A stretch of DNA of 22,542 bases from AP-16 sp046727735 (GCA_046727735.1 JBKPDF010000118.1:1-22542), one strand, 5' to 3'; positions 1-6,728 are shown, numbered from the stretch's first letter. Made by a program: numbers and translations. The notes: generated by a model not told the origin, from the sequence alone.

Positions 1-84
1 GCCGTCGGTCGTCCGTCCGCCGTCGTCGGGCCAGCTTGCTGGCGTTGGGCGAAGCGTGTACGAACCGGCCGCGCCGATATTTGG

Positions 85-161
85 CGGGGCATAGCGCAGT
101 CTGGTAGCGCGGGAGTTTTGGGTACTCCAGGTCGCCGGTTCGAATCCGGCTGCCCCGACCA
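85..161 (+). tRNA. tRNA-Pro(UGG)
   Basis: A full cloverleaf is visible. The seven-base acceptor arms CGGGGCA (85-91) and TGCCCCG (151-157) pair completely, followed by discriminator A and an encoded CCA at 159-161. The anticodon stem GGAGT/ACTCC encloses the loop TTTGGGT, giving anticodon TGG. The T-arm carries GGTTCGAATCC. The C1:G72 start pair is typical of bacterial proline tRNAs. It lies 29 nt upstream of the NDUFS4-like gene on the same strand. Confidence 0.96.
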
Positions 162-190
162 CGCGGACGTGCAAAGGTGGGATCGCGCAA

Positions 191-499
191 ATGGTTGCCC
201 GTATCTACAAGCCGGCGAAGACCGCAATGCAGTCCGGAACCGCGAACGTGAAGGACTGGGTGCTCGATTATGAGCCGGAGCAGCCGCGCGAGGTCGAGCC
301 GCTGATGGGGTGGACGAGCTCGGCCGATATGAAACAGCAGGTGCGGCTGCGTTTCCAGACCAAGGAGGAAGCGATCGCCTATTGCGAGCGCAACGGCATC
401 CCGCACCAAGTGTTCGAAGCCAAGGATCCGCCGCCGCGCCGCGGATTGTCGTATGCCGACAATTTTGCCTTCGCGCGGCGCACCCCCTGGACGCACTGA
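191..499 (+). CDS. NDUFS4-like complex I accessory subunit (ETC complex I subunit family)
   Basis: This 102-residue protein resembles the alphaproteobacterial homologue of mitochondrial NDUFS4 (the 18-kDa accessory subunit of NADH:ubiquinone oxidoreductase). It begins MVARIYKPAKTAMQSG and carries the family features DWVLDYEP, 'LMGWTSSADMKQQVRLRF', 'FQTKEEAIAYCERNG' and a basic, proline-rich tail ending RRTPWTH. The length matches the bacterial family, which lacks the mitochondrial presequence. The start is supported by AGGTGGG about 9 nt upstream. In the family the protein associates with the peripheral arm of complex I on the cytoplasmic side. It stands alone between two tRNA genes, away from any nuo operon, which is usual for this gene. 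Confidence 0.9.
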   Translation: MVARIYKPAKTAMQSGTANVKDWVLDYEPEQPREVEPLMGWTSSADMKQQVRLRFQTKEEAIAYCERNGIPHQVFEAKDPPPRRGLSYADNFAFARRTPWTH

Positions 500-633
500 G
501 CAGCGTGTTCATCCGGACGGATGCGCCAACGCCGCTCGTGTCGTTGCAAGGCCGCTTTGGATTGCGCTTCGTTCTGCCGCGCCGCGGTGATAGTTTTTGC
601 CCGAACGTCAGTAGCTGAACGTTCGCAACTTCT

Positions 634-710
634 GGCCCCGTAGCTCAGCCGGATAGAGCAGCAGCCTTCTAAGCTGAAGGTCGGAGGTTCGAGTCCTCCC
701 GGGGTCGCCA
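634..710 (+). tRNA. tRNA-Arg(UCU)
   Basis: The acceptor arms GGCCCCG (634-640) and CGGGGTC (700-706) pair with one G-T wobble, followed by G707 and an encoded CCA (708-710). The anticodon loop CTTCTAA gives anticodon TCT. The D-arm (GCTCAGCCGGATAGAGC) and T-arm (GGTTCGAGTCC) are canonical. A decayed HNH-like gene lies directly downstream on the opposite strand, so this tRNA may mark an old integration site. Confidence 0.96.
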
Positions 711-758
711 AATCAAACAATACTTAGGCCCTACTCGCCGTGGCGGGTGATACTCCGG

Positions 759-882
759 TCAGCTGCTCGGCGGCATGTGCTCGATCGTCGTCGCCCTCTC
801 GCCACCGCCGCAATAAATGCACCAAGGATACTTGCCCAACAGAAGCCGCGCGGGCACGTCTCTTCTTTCTCGATTCGCCCAT
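759..882 (-). pseudogene. Decayed N-terminal fragment of an HNH-endonuclease-like protein
   Basis: Read leftwards, an ATG at 882 starts MGESRKKRR. In a neighbouring frame the text continues as RDVPARLLLGKYPWCIYCGG, then GERATTIEHMPPSS and a stop at 759. The CIYCGG zinc knuckle followed by an 'IEHMPP' (usually 'IDHxP') motif is typical of the N-terminus of small HNH-type proteins from rhizobia. Here the start and the motif are out of frame, implying a frameshift near 860-870, and the rest of the domain is missing. It is therefore a remnant, most likely left by an event at the adjacent tRNA-Arg. The family assignment is from recalled motifs only. Confidence 0.45.
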
Positions 883-1017
883 AACATCGGGAAATCTGCG
901 CCGCCTGTGCGCACTGCCTTACCGCAGACACCCAAAATCTTGAAGCTTCGGACGGCCTTTCCATCCGCATCGGCCCGCTGCATCATCCGGCATTCGGCCC
1001 ACTCATCGGAGGCGACA

Positions 1018-1275
1018 ATGTTCCGAGTGTTCGCGACTGCCATTCTGGTTTCGCTGCTCGGCATCGGATCGGCCGTCGCCCAGGGCTCTTGTGCGGCGAG
1101 GGCGCTAGGCGAAGACGGCAAACCGCTCGCCGGGGCAGCCCGGACCGGCTTCATGAAAAGGTGCTGCGAAGCCAGCGCTCTCGACAAGGACGGGAAACCG
1201 CTGGAGGGGGCCGCTAAGACTAGTTACCTGGAAAAGTGCGAAGGTGCGTTCTCGGCGCCAGAAGAGCGCGGATGA
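1018..1275 (+). CDS. Secreted PsiF-repeat protein
   Basis: An 85-residue exported protein. Residues 1-21 form a signal peptide (hydrophobic ATAILVSLLGIGSA, likely cut after AVA). The mature part has two repeats of the pattern C...A...DGKPL.GAA+T.(F/Y)(M/L).+C, with cysteines at 25, 49/50 and 74. This matches the PsiF repeat family, named after the E. coli phosphate-starvation protein PsiF, whose biochemical role is not established. The ATG at 1018 was chosen over upstream starts because GGAGG lies 6 nt before it and it alone yields a clean signal peptide. No Pho box was recognised upstream. Confidence 0.8.
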   Translation: MFRVFATAILVSLLGIGSAVAQGSCAARALGEDGKPLAGAARTGFMKRCCEASALDKDGKPLEGAAKTSYLEKCEGAFSAPEERG

Positions 1276-1290
1276 TGCCGAACGGGCCTC

Positions 1291-1518
1291 CTACTCGTTC
1301 GGCGCAGGCGGCGGGCTCGCTTGCCGCGCCAGCTTGCGCTTATCCCGCCTAAGTTCCCGGGTCGCCGAACTGCAGAGCAACACTAAGGCTTCGCGTCCGA
1401 TACGCAGAAGCACTTGCCGGCCGCTCGCTATTCGACAATTGATGATGGCATTGCCGTCCTGGCCCAGGTCCGAAACCGCCGCCTGCTCGACTTCCAGTTC
1501 CAACGGGGGAGCCTGCAT
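1291..1518 (-). CDS. Small hypothetical protein (75 aa)
   Basis: A soluble 75-residue protein without a recognised domain. The first 50 residues look ordered (beta-prone stretches such as AIINCRIASGRQVLLRIGREALVLL), followed by a basic region (RELRRDKRKLARQ) and a proline-rich tail (SPPPAPNE). GGAG lies about 8 nt before the ATG. It is the last of a set of small minus-strand genes at 1291-2633 and may be transcribed with the coiled-coil gene 42 nt upstream. Function unknown; the coding call rests on RBS, codon pattern and amino-acid composition. Confidence 0.5.
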   Translation of the reverse strand: MQAPPLELEVEQAAVSDLGQDGNAIINCRIASGRQVLLRIGREALVLLCSSATRELRRDKRKLARQASPPPAPNE

Positions 1519-1560
1519 TGACAGGGTCTCCGGGCACAGCTTCCTACCAATGCAGAGGGC

Positions 1561-1779
1561 CTATTTTCGTTCCGCGCTCCCGTAGACTGCCGAGCCGCGG
1601 CTGGAGTTTGCCCGATCCAATGTCTCCCGCGCGCGCGCCAGCGCGTCCCGTGATTTGGCTAGGCTTTGCTGCATTTCCCGGAGCAGCTCTTCGTGCTGCG
1701 CCATCGTCTCTTGGGTGTGAATGCGGCGACGGCGGGTCTCGGTGCTCACTTCGAGCCAATCGCGGGAGTGGTCGACCAT
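1561..1779 (-). CDS. Small coiled-coil hypothetical protein (72 aa)
   Basis: This 72-residue protein is almost wholly a charged amphipathic helix: 'TQETMAQHEELLREMQQSLAKSRDALARARETLDRA' shows heptad spacing of hydrophobic residues, so a coiled coil is likely. The N-terminus MVDHSRDWL resembles MVSHERWLT of the short gene at 2221-2439, and both continue into a Q/A/R-rich helix with an 'SR.A(L)..AR..(L)' pattern, so the two may be diverged paralogues. GAGGA lies about 7 nt before the ATG. Similar short proteins are common hypotheticals in Bradyrhizobium; no function is known to me. Confidence 0.6.
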   Translation of the reverse strand: MVDHSRDWLEVSTETRRRRIHTQETMAQHEELLREMQQSLAKSRDALARARETLDRANSSRGSAVYGSAERK

Positions 1780-1819
1780 TGCTCATCCTCTCGCGCTGCG
1801 GCATTTGCCCAATTTGGCC

Positions 1820-2131
1820 CTAGCACGCCCGGCCTCGTTGGCGTCTCGCTAAACCACCTTGGTCCGGTTTGGGTTCCCTGATCGAATAGCCAGGCATAGG
1901 GCTGTTCGAACAAACTCTGAACGGCCGTCCTTTTGCGGGTAGTTTCCGGTTCAGGACCTTCCACCTGGTGCGCTCGGGATCGTCCGAGTCGTTTGCGATG
2001 GCCCCTTCGGAGCCGGCATCGCATGCCGCCGTGAACAGCGAGCGAGCGCAACCGAAAAACTGTTCCGATTTTTGCAAGCCGTACTGCTCGCCGACCCGCT
2101 CTAGAAATTGCGGGGCGATCTTTCACCTGCG
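1820..2131 (-). pseudogene. Possible gene remnant
   Basis: The only protein-like signal in the 441-bp gap 1780-2220. One minus-strand frame reads QFLERVGEQYGLQKSEQFF and continues through an acidic 'NDSDDPERTRWK' stretch to a stop at 1820. It looks like a soluble helical domain, but there is no ATG/GTG start with a ribosome-binding site and an in-frame stop lies just before it. It could start at an internal TTG or ATG near 2080, or be a truncated gene. I do not recognise the family. The rest of the gap shows nothing I can support. Confidence 0.25.
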
Positions 2132-2220
2132 TTCCGCGCACGTCAGCGCCTGACGTTCAGCACGTCAAAGGGCGACGTCGATCTGCGAACAGCCCCAGCG
2201 AGACTGCCGATCGCCAGCCC

Positions 2221-2439
2221 CTACCGGCTGGCGGGCTTGCCGAGACCGGCTCCTGGGTCGAGCTTCTCCACATGAGCATCCAAGCGTTCGATCAGAGCCC
2301 GCGAGCGAGCAATGGCTTTTCGACTTTGTTCTAGCTGTTGCTCTGTCAACCATCGCTCATGGGAGACCATCCCCACTTGGGTTCTGGCGGTCAGTAGAAG
2401 GTAGTGCCGGAATATGTGCTGCACTGAAGGCGCCCTCAC
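2221..2439 (-). CDS. Small helical hypothetical protein (72 aa; may start at 2370)
   Basis: The core WLTEQQLEQSRKAIARSRALIERLDAHVEKLD is a charged amphipathic helix, probably a coiled coil, similar to the protein at 1561-1779. Two starts are possible. A GTG at 2439 overlaps the stop of the upstream gene in a GTGA tetranucleotide, suggesting translational coupling. An ATG at 2370 gives a 49-residue protein (MVSHERWL...) that aligns better with its putative paralogue and follows a weak AGTGGGG. The region between the starts is less protein-like, so the shorter form may be real. Function unknown. Confidence 0.5.
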   Translation of the reverse strand: MRAPSVQHIFRHYLLLTARTQVGMVSHERWLTEQQLEQSRKAIARSRALIERLDAHVEKLDPGAGLGKPASR

Positions 2440-2633
2440 TCCGGCTTCTCGCCCGCAAGACGGGCGTCCAGCTTCTCAGTAAACTCGGTGTTCCGGGCGA
2501 GCCGCAGCCAAGTCGCCGCGAGTTGTCGGTAGCGGGTGCGTACCGAACGCTCAGGGGCAAGCTCCGCGAGCTTCTCGCACTCGGCGGCGCGGTTGAGGCA
2601 ATAATCGACGGCGACAGTTCTTCGCCGGAGCAT
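2436..2633 (-). CDS. Small hypothetical protein (65 aa), rhizobial 'AAECEKLAELAP' type
   Basis: A 65-residue protein with the pattern YCLNRAAECEKLAELAPERSV followed by RYRQLAATWLRLAR. This 'AxEC..LAE.AP...VR..Y..LA..WLxLA' signature occurs in numerous small paralogous proteins of Bradyrhizobium and relatives, whose role is unknown. It should fold as a short helical hairpin. GAGAGG lies about 7 nt before the ATG. Its stop overlaps the GTG of the next gene (GTGA), so the two are probably co-translated. Confidence 0.65.
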   Translation of the reverse strand: MLRRRTVAVDYCLNRAAECEKLAELAPERSVRTRYRQLAATWLRLARNTEFTEKLDARLAGEKPE

Positions 2634-2938
2634 CGTGCGCCTCTCAGCCGCACAGGCGGGAGCACGACTGGTCTCTCAGCCACCGGCGCCTGTGGGTAGG
2701 ACGGCAGCCGGTGATAGGTGAGTGTGCGCCTAACCCGGCGCTGAGTCGAATCGTAAGCGACCGAACAGATGGGCGTGATCCGCTTTAAGCTCGACCGGCC
2801 ATTCGATCGGGCGCCGCTGCCAACTGGGCCGCCGCGCATTGGCGATCGTAAGAAATGGCTGGCCGAATTGCACGAATTGCATCGGAGTGTGGCGCGACCA
2901 ACACCCTATGCTCCCGTCTTCCGTGCTAAATTGACGCG
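2634..2938. other. Intergenic gap without a supported gene
   Basis: These 305 bp separate the leftward small-gene group from the rightward membrane-protein gene and must hold divergent promoters. The open frames here have improbable, arginine/serine-rich translations. I see no RNA gene, and no promoter elements I would name. Confidence 0.5.
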
Positions 2939-3166
2939 ATGCTGCTGATCCTGTCTATCGTTCTCGAAGGTGCGGTCGCAGTGATCGCCGTCCTGGCGGC
3001 CCGCGAGAGGCCGTACATGTACGGCCTCGCGTTCACGTTCGCCATATACGTGCTCTATGACCTAGCCCGGTTTTTGCATTGGAACGTAGAGGGGCCGGTG
3101 TTGTCGGGCCTCTTTTTGGCTGCGAGCGCCACCGCGCTTTTTTCTGTCTGGCGGCTGTACAAATGA
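2939..3166 (+). CDS. Small integral membrane protein (75 aa)
   Basis: A 75-residue protein with hydrophobic segments at about residues 2-20 (LLILSIVLEGAVAVIAVLA), 26-44 (YMYGLAFTFAIYVLYDLAR) and 52-70 (GPVLSGLFLAASATALFSV), so two or three transmembrane helices with a short WRLYK tail. No family recognised. The coding potential is good but no clear Shine-Dalgarno precedes the ATG. A perfect 22-bp palindrome lies inside the gene at 3007-3028. Confidence 0.6.
   Translation: MLLILSIVLEGAVAVIAVLAARERPYMYGLAFTFAIYVLYDLARFLHWNVEGPVLSGLFLAASATALFSVWRLYK
3007..3028. repeat. Perfect 22-bp palindrome inside a coding sequence
   Basis: The left half GAGGCCGTACA (3007-3017) is followed without spacer by its exact reverse complement TGTACGGCCTC (3018-3028). 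It encodes the ERPYMYGL region of the small membrane protein, between the first two hydrophobic segments. Confidence 0.9.
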
Positions 3167-3350
3167 CGCCGCAAAGGGAAAACGCCGGCGAGCGCCGGAC
3201 GGCGCGGGCGCGAGAATCGACCGCATTGCCGATGGCCCCCGGACGAGAGTAGAACCAAACTGCTCCCGCGGCGTTCTCGCCATACCGGCGTCGGCCCGCG
3301 GCCAGCCCGGCTCGGCAAGAAGCCACGGTCATCGCAAGGAGGGAACCACC

Positions 3351-3734
3351 ATGGACGAGCGCAAATCCGCTGAGAAACGTGCCACCAACGCCGTTCGCGA
3401 AACTGTGGCGCGAGCCGGCGAGTCCGCCCGCGAAGCCGCCGGGCGTATGCAAGAAAGCTCTACGAAAGCCGCCGAGGGCTTTCGCGATTACCAGCTCAAA
3501 GTTCTCGCGGCCGCGCAAGCCAACATCAATGCGATTTTCGAATATGCCCAGGATGCGATCCAGGCGCAGTCGGTCTCCGAATTGATGGAACTCTCCGCGA
3601 CGCATTCGCGGCGTCAGCTCGAGACGCTCGCGCAGCAGAGCCGCGAGATCGCCGGCGCGGCGCAGAAGCTCGCGACCGAAACGGCGCGGCCGCTGACCGG
3701 CAGCTTCGGCAGTCAGTTCAACCAAATAAGTTGA
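3351..3734 (+). CDS. Phasin family protein
   Basis: This 127-residue helical protein fits the phasin family, which coats polyhydroxyalkanoate granules. Diagnostic stretches are GFRDYQLKVLAAAQANINAI, 'FEYAQDAIQAQSVSELMELSATHSRRQLETLAQQSREI' and 'AQKLATETARPLT'. The N-terminal 45 residues are an Ala/Glu/Lys/Arg-rich helix with no export signal, so the protein is cytoplasmic or granule-bound. A strong AAGGAGGG lies about 8 nt before the ATG. Family members are often around 110-150 residues, so the length is normal. No PHA synthesis genes are in the window. The last codons and stop lie inside a 23-bp tandem duplication. Confidence 0.88.
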   Translation: MDERKSAEKRATNAVRETVARAGESAREAAGRMQESSTKAAEGFRDYQLKVLAAAQANINAIFEYAQDAIQAQSVSELMELSATHSRRQLETLAQQSREIAGAAQKLATETARPLTGSFGSQFNQIS

Positions 3735-3759
3735 TCCAGTTCAACCAAATAAGTTGATC
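3714..3759 (+). repeat. Perfect 23-bp tandem duplication across the phasin stop codon
   Basis: Two identical, directly abutting 23-bp units occupy 3714-3736 and 3737-3759; each begins CAGTTCAACC and ends AAGTTGATC. The first unit encodes the final QFNQIS and the TGA stop. The second would encode the same residues but lies after the stop. Confidence 0.95.
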
Positions 3760-3811
3760 GGCCTAGCGGGAGGTGCGCAACGCCGATAGCCGCGGCGAAC
3801 CCCGCGTTTCC

Positions 3812-3850
3812 CGTAGGCGACCGTCGTCAGGCGTAGGCGACCATCGTCAT
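3812..3850 (+). repeat. Near-perfect 20-bp-period tandem repeat
   Basis: CGTAGGCGACCGTCGTCAG at 3812-3830 recurs at 3832-3850 with two differences (G to A, final G to T). It lies just downstream of the 23-bp duplication, between convergent genes. Confidence 0.75.
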
Positions 3851-3851
3851 C

Positions 3852-3875
3852 GGCGGCCTCCATGCCGAGGCCGCC
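3852..3875. terminator. Hairpin between convergent genes, possible bidirectional terminator
   Basis: GGCGGCCT (3852-3859) and AGGCCGCC (3868-3875) form a perfect 8-bp stem with an 8-nt loop. It lies 12 nt past the stop of the minus-strand gene ending at 3888 and about 120 nt past the phasin stop. There is no T-tract, so intrinsic termination is uncertain. Confidence 0.4.
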
Positions 3876-3887
3876 GCCCACGCGCTA

Positions 3888-4094
3888 TTATCGCCCCGAA
3901 CGTCCGGCGAACCAGCCGATGCCGAACAGTACGATCGCGACCGCAAGTGCCGCCACGCCGTGCTTCACGTGGATTCGCGCCGATCCCGGCTCGAAACCCG
4001 GAAAGAAGCTCGGAAGCGATCCAGCCGGCAGAACGAAATAAACGACCGCCACGACTGCAAACAGCAGTGCCAGCACGATCGCGCCTGTCCTCAT
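3888..4094 (-). CDS. Small two-helix membrane protein (68 aa)
   Basis: A 68-residue protein with two transmembrane segments, AIVLALLFAVVAVVYFVLPAG (about 5-25) and GVAALAVAIVLFGIGWFAG (about 46-64). They are joined by a polar loop (SLPSFFPGFEPGSARIHVKH). The 'VYFVLPAGSLPSFFPG...HVKHG' pattern recurs in small hypothetical membrane proteins of Bradyrhizobium-like bacteria as I recall them; function unknown. The ATG at 4094 was chosen over an upstream in-frame ATG at 4205 because GGAGG lies 7 nt before it and the protein then starts directly with the first helix. Confidence 0.75.
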   Translation of the reverse strand: MRTGAIVLALLFAVVAVVYFVLPAGSLPSFFPGFEPGSARIHVKHGVAALAVAIVLFGIGWFAGRSGR

Positions 4095-4396
4095 CGATGC
4101 CTCCGTCGGGATTTCCCACAGCAGGATGGGATGCTCGATCTGCACCATGGCGCCCATCCCATTCCACCATAGCGCATCGAGAGCCGGAGCGATGTCGGAT
4201 TGCATCAGGCCACGACGGTGCAGGACCCCCTGTGGATAACCATGCCGCGCTCAGGCTAGGATTGCAGGTGGGCATTGGGGCATGATGGGGCCGCAGTGCG
4301 GTGGGGTGGGGCGTACGGGTGCCAGTCTCTTCGCGGCTTTGGCGCAGCGGGTTCGTTCTGCGTTTACGCAGGCCGCCGAGGCTTACGTGCGCGGCA
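4095..4396. other. Divergent intergenic region
   Basis: About 300 bp between the leftward small membrane gene and the rightward peptidoglycan-binding gene. It presumably carries both promoters. One exact match to the DnaA-box consensus TTATCCACA lies at 4231-4239 on the minus strand, flanked by G-rich DNA. No RNA gene was recognised. Confidence 0.4.
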
Positions 4397-5743
4397 ATGC
4401 GGTTGCCCTCGGCCGGTGACCGCGCCAGGCGCATGATCGCGGCCCTCGCGATGTGGCCGGAGCGACCGTGGTTCTGGGTCGGCACCGCGGCCCTTGTGGC
4501 GGCGCTCGCCGCAATGCCTTCCAAGATCCGATCGGCGGCCGCCCCGGGGAGCGGCGAGGAACCTTTGTTCGCGCGCAGCCTCGATCCCTGGGCGGAAGAG
4601 CGTCCGGCCGGCAATCGCGACCTCCCGTACAGCCGACCGAACATACGCTTTTGCAGGTTCCAGCAAGTACGGCTCGAGGCCATCGGCCCGCTCACCGACC
4701 GGGCGGATTTGGCGGTGTTCCAGGCGCTTGCAGCGGAATGGAATGCAAGATGCGCGCAGTACGCCTATCAGCCGGCGGACAAGCGCGCCGTCGAAGCGGC
4801 AGTCATGGACCGCCGCGAATCGCTGGAAAGCGAGGGACGCGCACTGCTGAGCGCGTGGCGCCGCATGATTCGCTTCGGTGCCGCACCGGCCGCTGTTCCT
4901 GCCTCCGGTAGTTGGCACTTCGCGGCCGGTTCCGTCGCGGATTTCCCATCGCTCCCGTCGCTGATTACCTCGGGAATTCCCGGCAGCCCGGAATCCGAGC
5001 CCGTGTCTTGGCCGCTGTTGCGAGCGCCTTCGCTGGCGTTGTCGCATCAGAACGTGGCAGTGCGGGTACAACGGCGCCTGAACGATCTCGGTTATGTCGT
5101 CAGCCCCGTGGATGGAATTTGGGGAACGAGCTCGCGGGCGGCGCTGCGGCATTTCAAGGACGCGAACGGTCTGCTGAACGACGATGTACTGGACGCCGAA
5201 ACCGTGGCGCGGCTGTTCTCGACATCGGCGGTCGAAGCGCATTCCGGCGGCCCTGCGCGATCCGAAGATGGTAGTGGGTTCGAAACACCGTATCCGCCAC
5301 CGCCAGGCGCGAGAATGAATCCACTCAATCGCGAAGACGCCGAGCAGATTCAGCGCCGCTTGGGCGCGCTCGGCTACTACCTGGGCAGCGACAACGGCAA
5401 TTGGGGAACCGCGTCCCGCAATGCGCTGCGGCGATTCAAAACAATGAACCGGCTGAGTGACGAGGAGGAATGGGATGCGGCCACCGAGCACACTCTGGAG
5501 GCCGCGGAGCCGGCGCGTTCGCTCGATCGCGCCGTGAACGCAAAATCGAAAGGCCGCGCGGTTGCGGTGAAGGTTGAGCCGATGAACGCGCGGTCAGCCG
5601 CCGCGACGGCGGCGAAACGCCCGGCGCAAGCTGCCGTCGCGGCCAAGCCTGGCAACCGGGCGACGGCCTCCATGGTGCAGGATGTGCCGCGGCCGCCTGT
5701 CCCGATTCCGGATGCGAGCATGTCGGGAACGCGCGAACCCTGA
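4397..5743 (+). CDS. Membrane-anchored protein with two peptidoglycan-binding (PGB_1) repeats
   Basis: About 448 residues. A hydrophobic segment PWFWVGTAALVAALAAM near residues 22-38 should anchor it in the inner membrane. A region with WNARCAQYAYQ and 'DRRESLESEGRALLSAWRR' follows. Two PG_binding_1 repeats come next: 'VAVRVQRRLNDLGY..VDGIWGTSSRAALRHF' (nt about 5056-5220) and 'AEQIQRRLGALGYYLG..NGNWGTASRNALRRF' (nt about 5338-5510). The tail is Ala/Lys/Pro-rich and disordered. PGB_1 modules bind peptidoglycan, so a periplasmic envelope role is likely; no catalytic domain is present. The start is uncertain: 4397 and 4433 are ATG options without good ribosome-binding sites, and an upstream in-frame start at 4301 adds an improbable arginine-rich leader. 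Confidence 0.75.
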   Translation: MRLPSAGDRARRMIAALAMWPERPWFWVGTAALVAALAAMPSKIRSAAAPGSGEEPLFARSLDPWAEERPAGNRDLPYSRPNIRFCRFQQVRLEAIGPLTDRADLAVFQALAAEWNARCAQYAYQPADKRAVEAAVMDRRESLESEGRALLSAWRRMIRFGAAPAAVPASGSWHFAAGSVADFPSLPSLITSGIPGSPESEPVSWPLLRAPSLALSHQNVAVRVQRRLNDLGYVVSPVDGIWGTSSRAALRHFKDANGLLNDDVLDAETVARLFSTSAVEAHSGGPARSEDGSGFETPYPPPPGARMNPLNREDAEQIQRRLGALGYYLGSDNGNWGTASRNALRRFKTMNRLSDEEEWDAATEHTLEAAEPARSLDRAVNAKSKGRAVAVKVEPMNARSAAATAAKRPAQAAVAAKPGNRATASMVQDVPRPPVPIPDASMSGTREP

Positions 5744-5816
5744 CGCCGGGGGCGAGTGTTTTGCGACCGCGGCATGGAGCTTTGCCGGCCGCAGCGGCGC
5801 TCTGCTCACGCGCGCC

Positions 5817-6491
5817 TCAGCTGGGTTCTGCGCTCTCGAGCTGCGAGAACCGCACCGGCAGGATCTCCTTGGTCCGCGCCCTGCCGCTGCTGTCCTTCTC
5901 GACCAGGAGCAACTGCTGCGCTTCGGGCAACCCGGCCGGAATCACCATCCTGCCGCCGGGTTTGAGCTGCAGCAGGAGCGGCGGCGGAATGAGCTCGGGA
6001 GCCGCGGTGACGATCACTTTGTCGAACGGCGAATGTTCGACCCAGCCCCGACAGCCATTGCCGACGCGAAGCTCGATGTTGGAATAGCCTTGCCGGCTGA
6101 GACGCCGCTTGGCGTGGTCGGCGAGCTCCTCGATCACTTCGATGCTGAACACCTTGCCGGCGAGCTCGGCGAGGATCGCCGCCTGATAGCCGAGCCCGGT
6201 CCCGATCTCGAGCACCGTGTCGTGCGGCTGCAGATCGAGCAGATCCGTCATCAATGCGACGATGAACGGTTGCGAGATCGTCTTGTCGAAGCCGATCGGC
6301 AACGGCACGTTGGCATAGGCGTAGGGCTGGAGCTCGATCGGCACGAATTCGTGCCGCTGCACTTTCCCCATCGCCTGCAGCACGCGCGCGTCGAGAGCCG
6401 GCTTGCCGATCACGGACGCGACATGCGCGGTCGATGCGGCGATCTCGGCCAGCATGTGTCGGCGCAGGGGCTCGAAAGGTTCCGCGCTCAT
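5817..6491 (-). CDS. pcm: Protein-L-isoaspartate O-methyltransferase
   Basis: This 224-residue protein has the PIMT hallmarks. 'PYAYANVPLPIGFDKTISQPFIVALM' is the substrate-binding region (usually G.GQTISQPYIVA.M), LEIGTGLGYQAAILAEL is the SAM-binding motif I, and 'FDKVIVTAAPELIPPPLLLQLKPGGRMVIPAG' is the C-terminal methyltransferase part. The enzyme methylates L-isoaspartyl residues in damaged proteins and starts their repair in the cytoplasm. The ATG at 6491 was chosen over 6527 because GAGGAG lies 6 nt before it. It is a single gene, convergent with the peptidoglycan-binding gene; the surE neighbour seen in many bacteria is absent. In the GFDKTIS motif a Lys replaces the common Gln. Confidence 0.92.
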   Translation of the reverse strand: MSAEPFEPLRRHMLAEIAASTAHVASVIGKPALDARVLQAMGKVQRHEFVPIELQPYAYANVPLPIGFDKTISQPFIVALMTDLLDLQPHDTVLEIGTGLGYQAAILAELAGKVFSIEVIEELADHAKRRLSRQGYSNIELRVGNGCRGWVEHSPFDKVIVTAAPELIPPPLLLQLKPGGRMVIPAGLPEAQQLLLVEKDSSGRARTKEILPVRFSQLESAEPS

Positions 6492-6551
6492 CGCGGCTCC
6501 TCGGGTGAAGCGAGGTGACCGCGGCATCCTAGCTTGCGGACGCGCACTCGG

Positions 6552-6728
6552 CTACGCGAGCGCCGGGTGCTCGATGTGCATCGATGCCGCAGCAACCCCA
6601 TTCCTGCGAGCGAATTCGAGCACTTGCCCGATCAGGCGCGCCAGCCGGTCATGCAGCGAAAAATCGGCGTCGAGATAAGGCCCGGGACAGCCTAGCGAGG
6701 AGCAGTAAACCTCACGCAAAGGGATCAA
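6552..6728 (-). CDS. Possible small protein overlapping the hydratase stop (58 aa)
   Basis: A 58-residue frame reads from a TTG at 6728 (TTGA overlap with the hydratase stop): REVYCSSLGCPGPYLDADFS, then 'LHDRLARLIGQVLEFARRNGVAAASMHIEHPALA'. The composition is balanced, unlike the arginine-rich antisense frames nearby, and suggests a helical domain with an N-terminal cysteine pair. There is no ATG/GTG start, so the call depends on a TTG start with translational coupling. The alternative is the decayed 3' part of a gene. No family recognised. Confidence 0.4.
   Translation of the reverse strand: MIPLREVYCSSLGCPGPYLDADFSLHDRLARLIGQVLEFARRNGVAAASMHIEHPALA

Noticed and set aside
379..720. Minus-strand frame with 'ATPGGLEPPTFSLEGCCSIRLSYGA'
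   Set aside because: This is the antisense translation of tRNA-Arg, a common false annotation.
4231..4239. Exact DnaA-box consensus on the minus strand
   Set aside because: A single copy with no cluster, AT-rich element or replication gene nearby; compatible with chance.
4364..5491. Long minus-strand open frame over the peptidoglycan-binding gene
   Set aside because: The opposite strand has two recognisable PGB_1 repeats and a membrane anchor; this frame has no domain and shadow-like composition.
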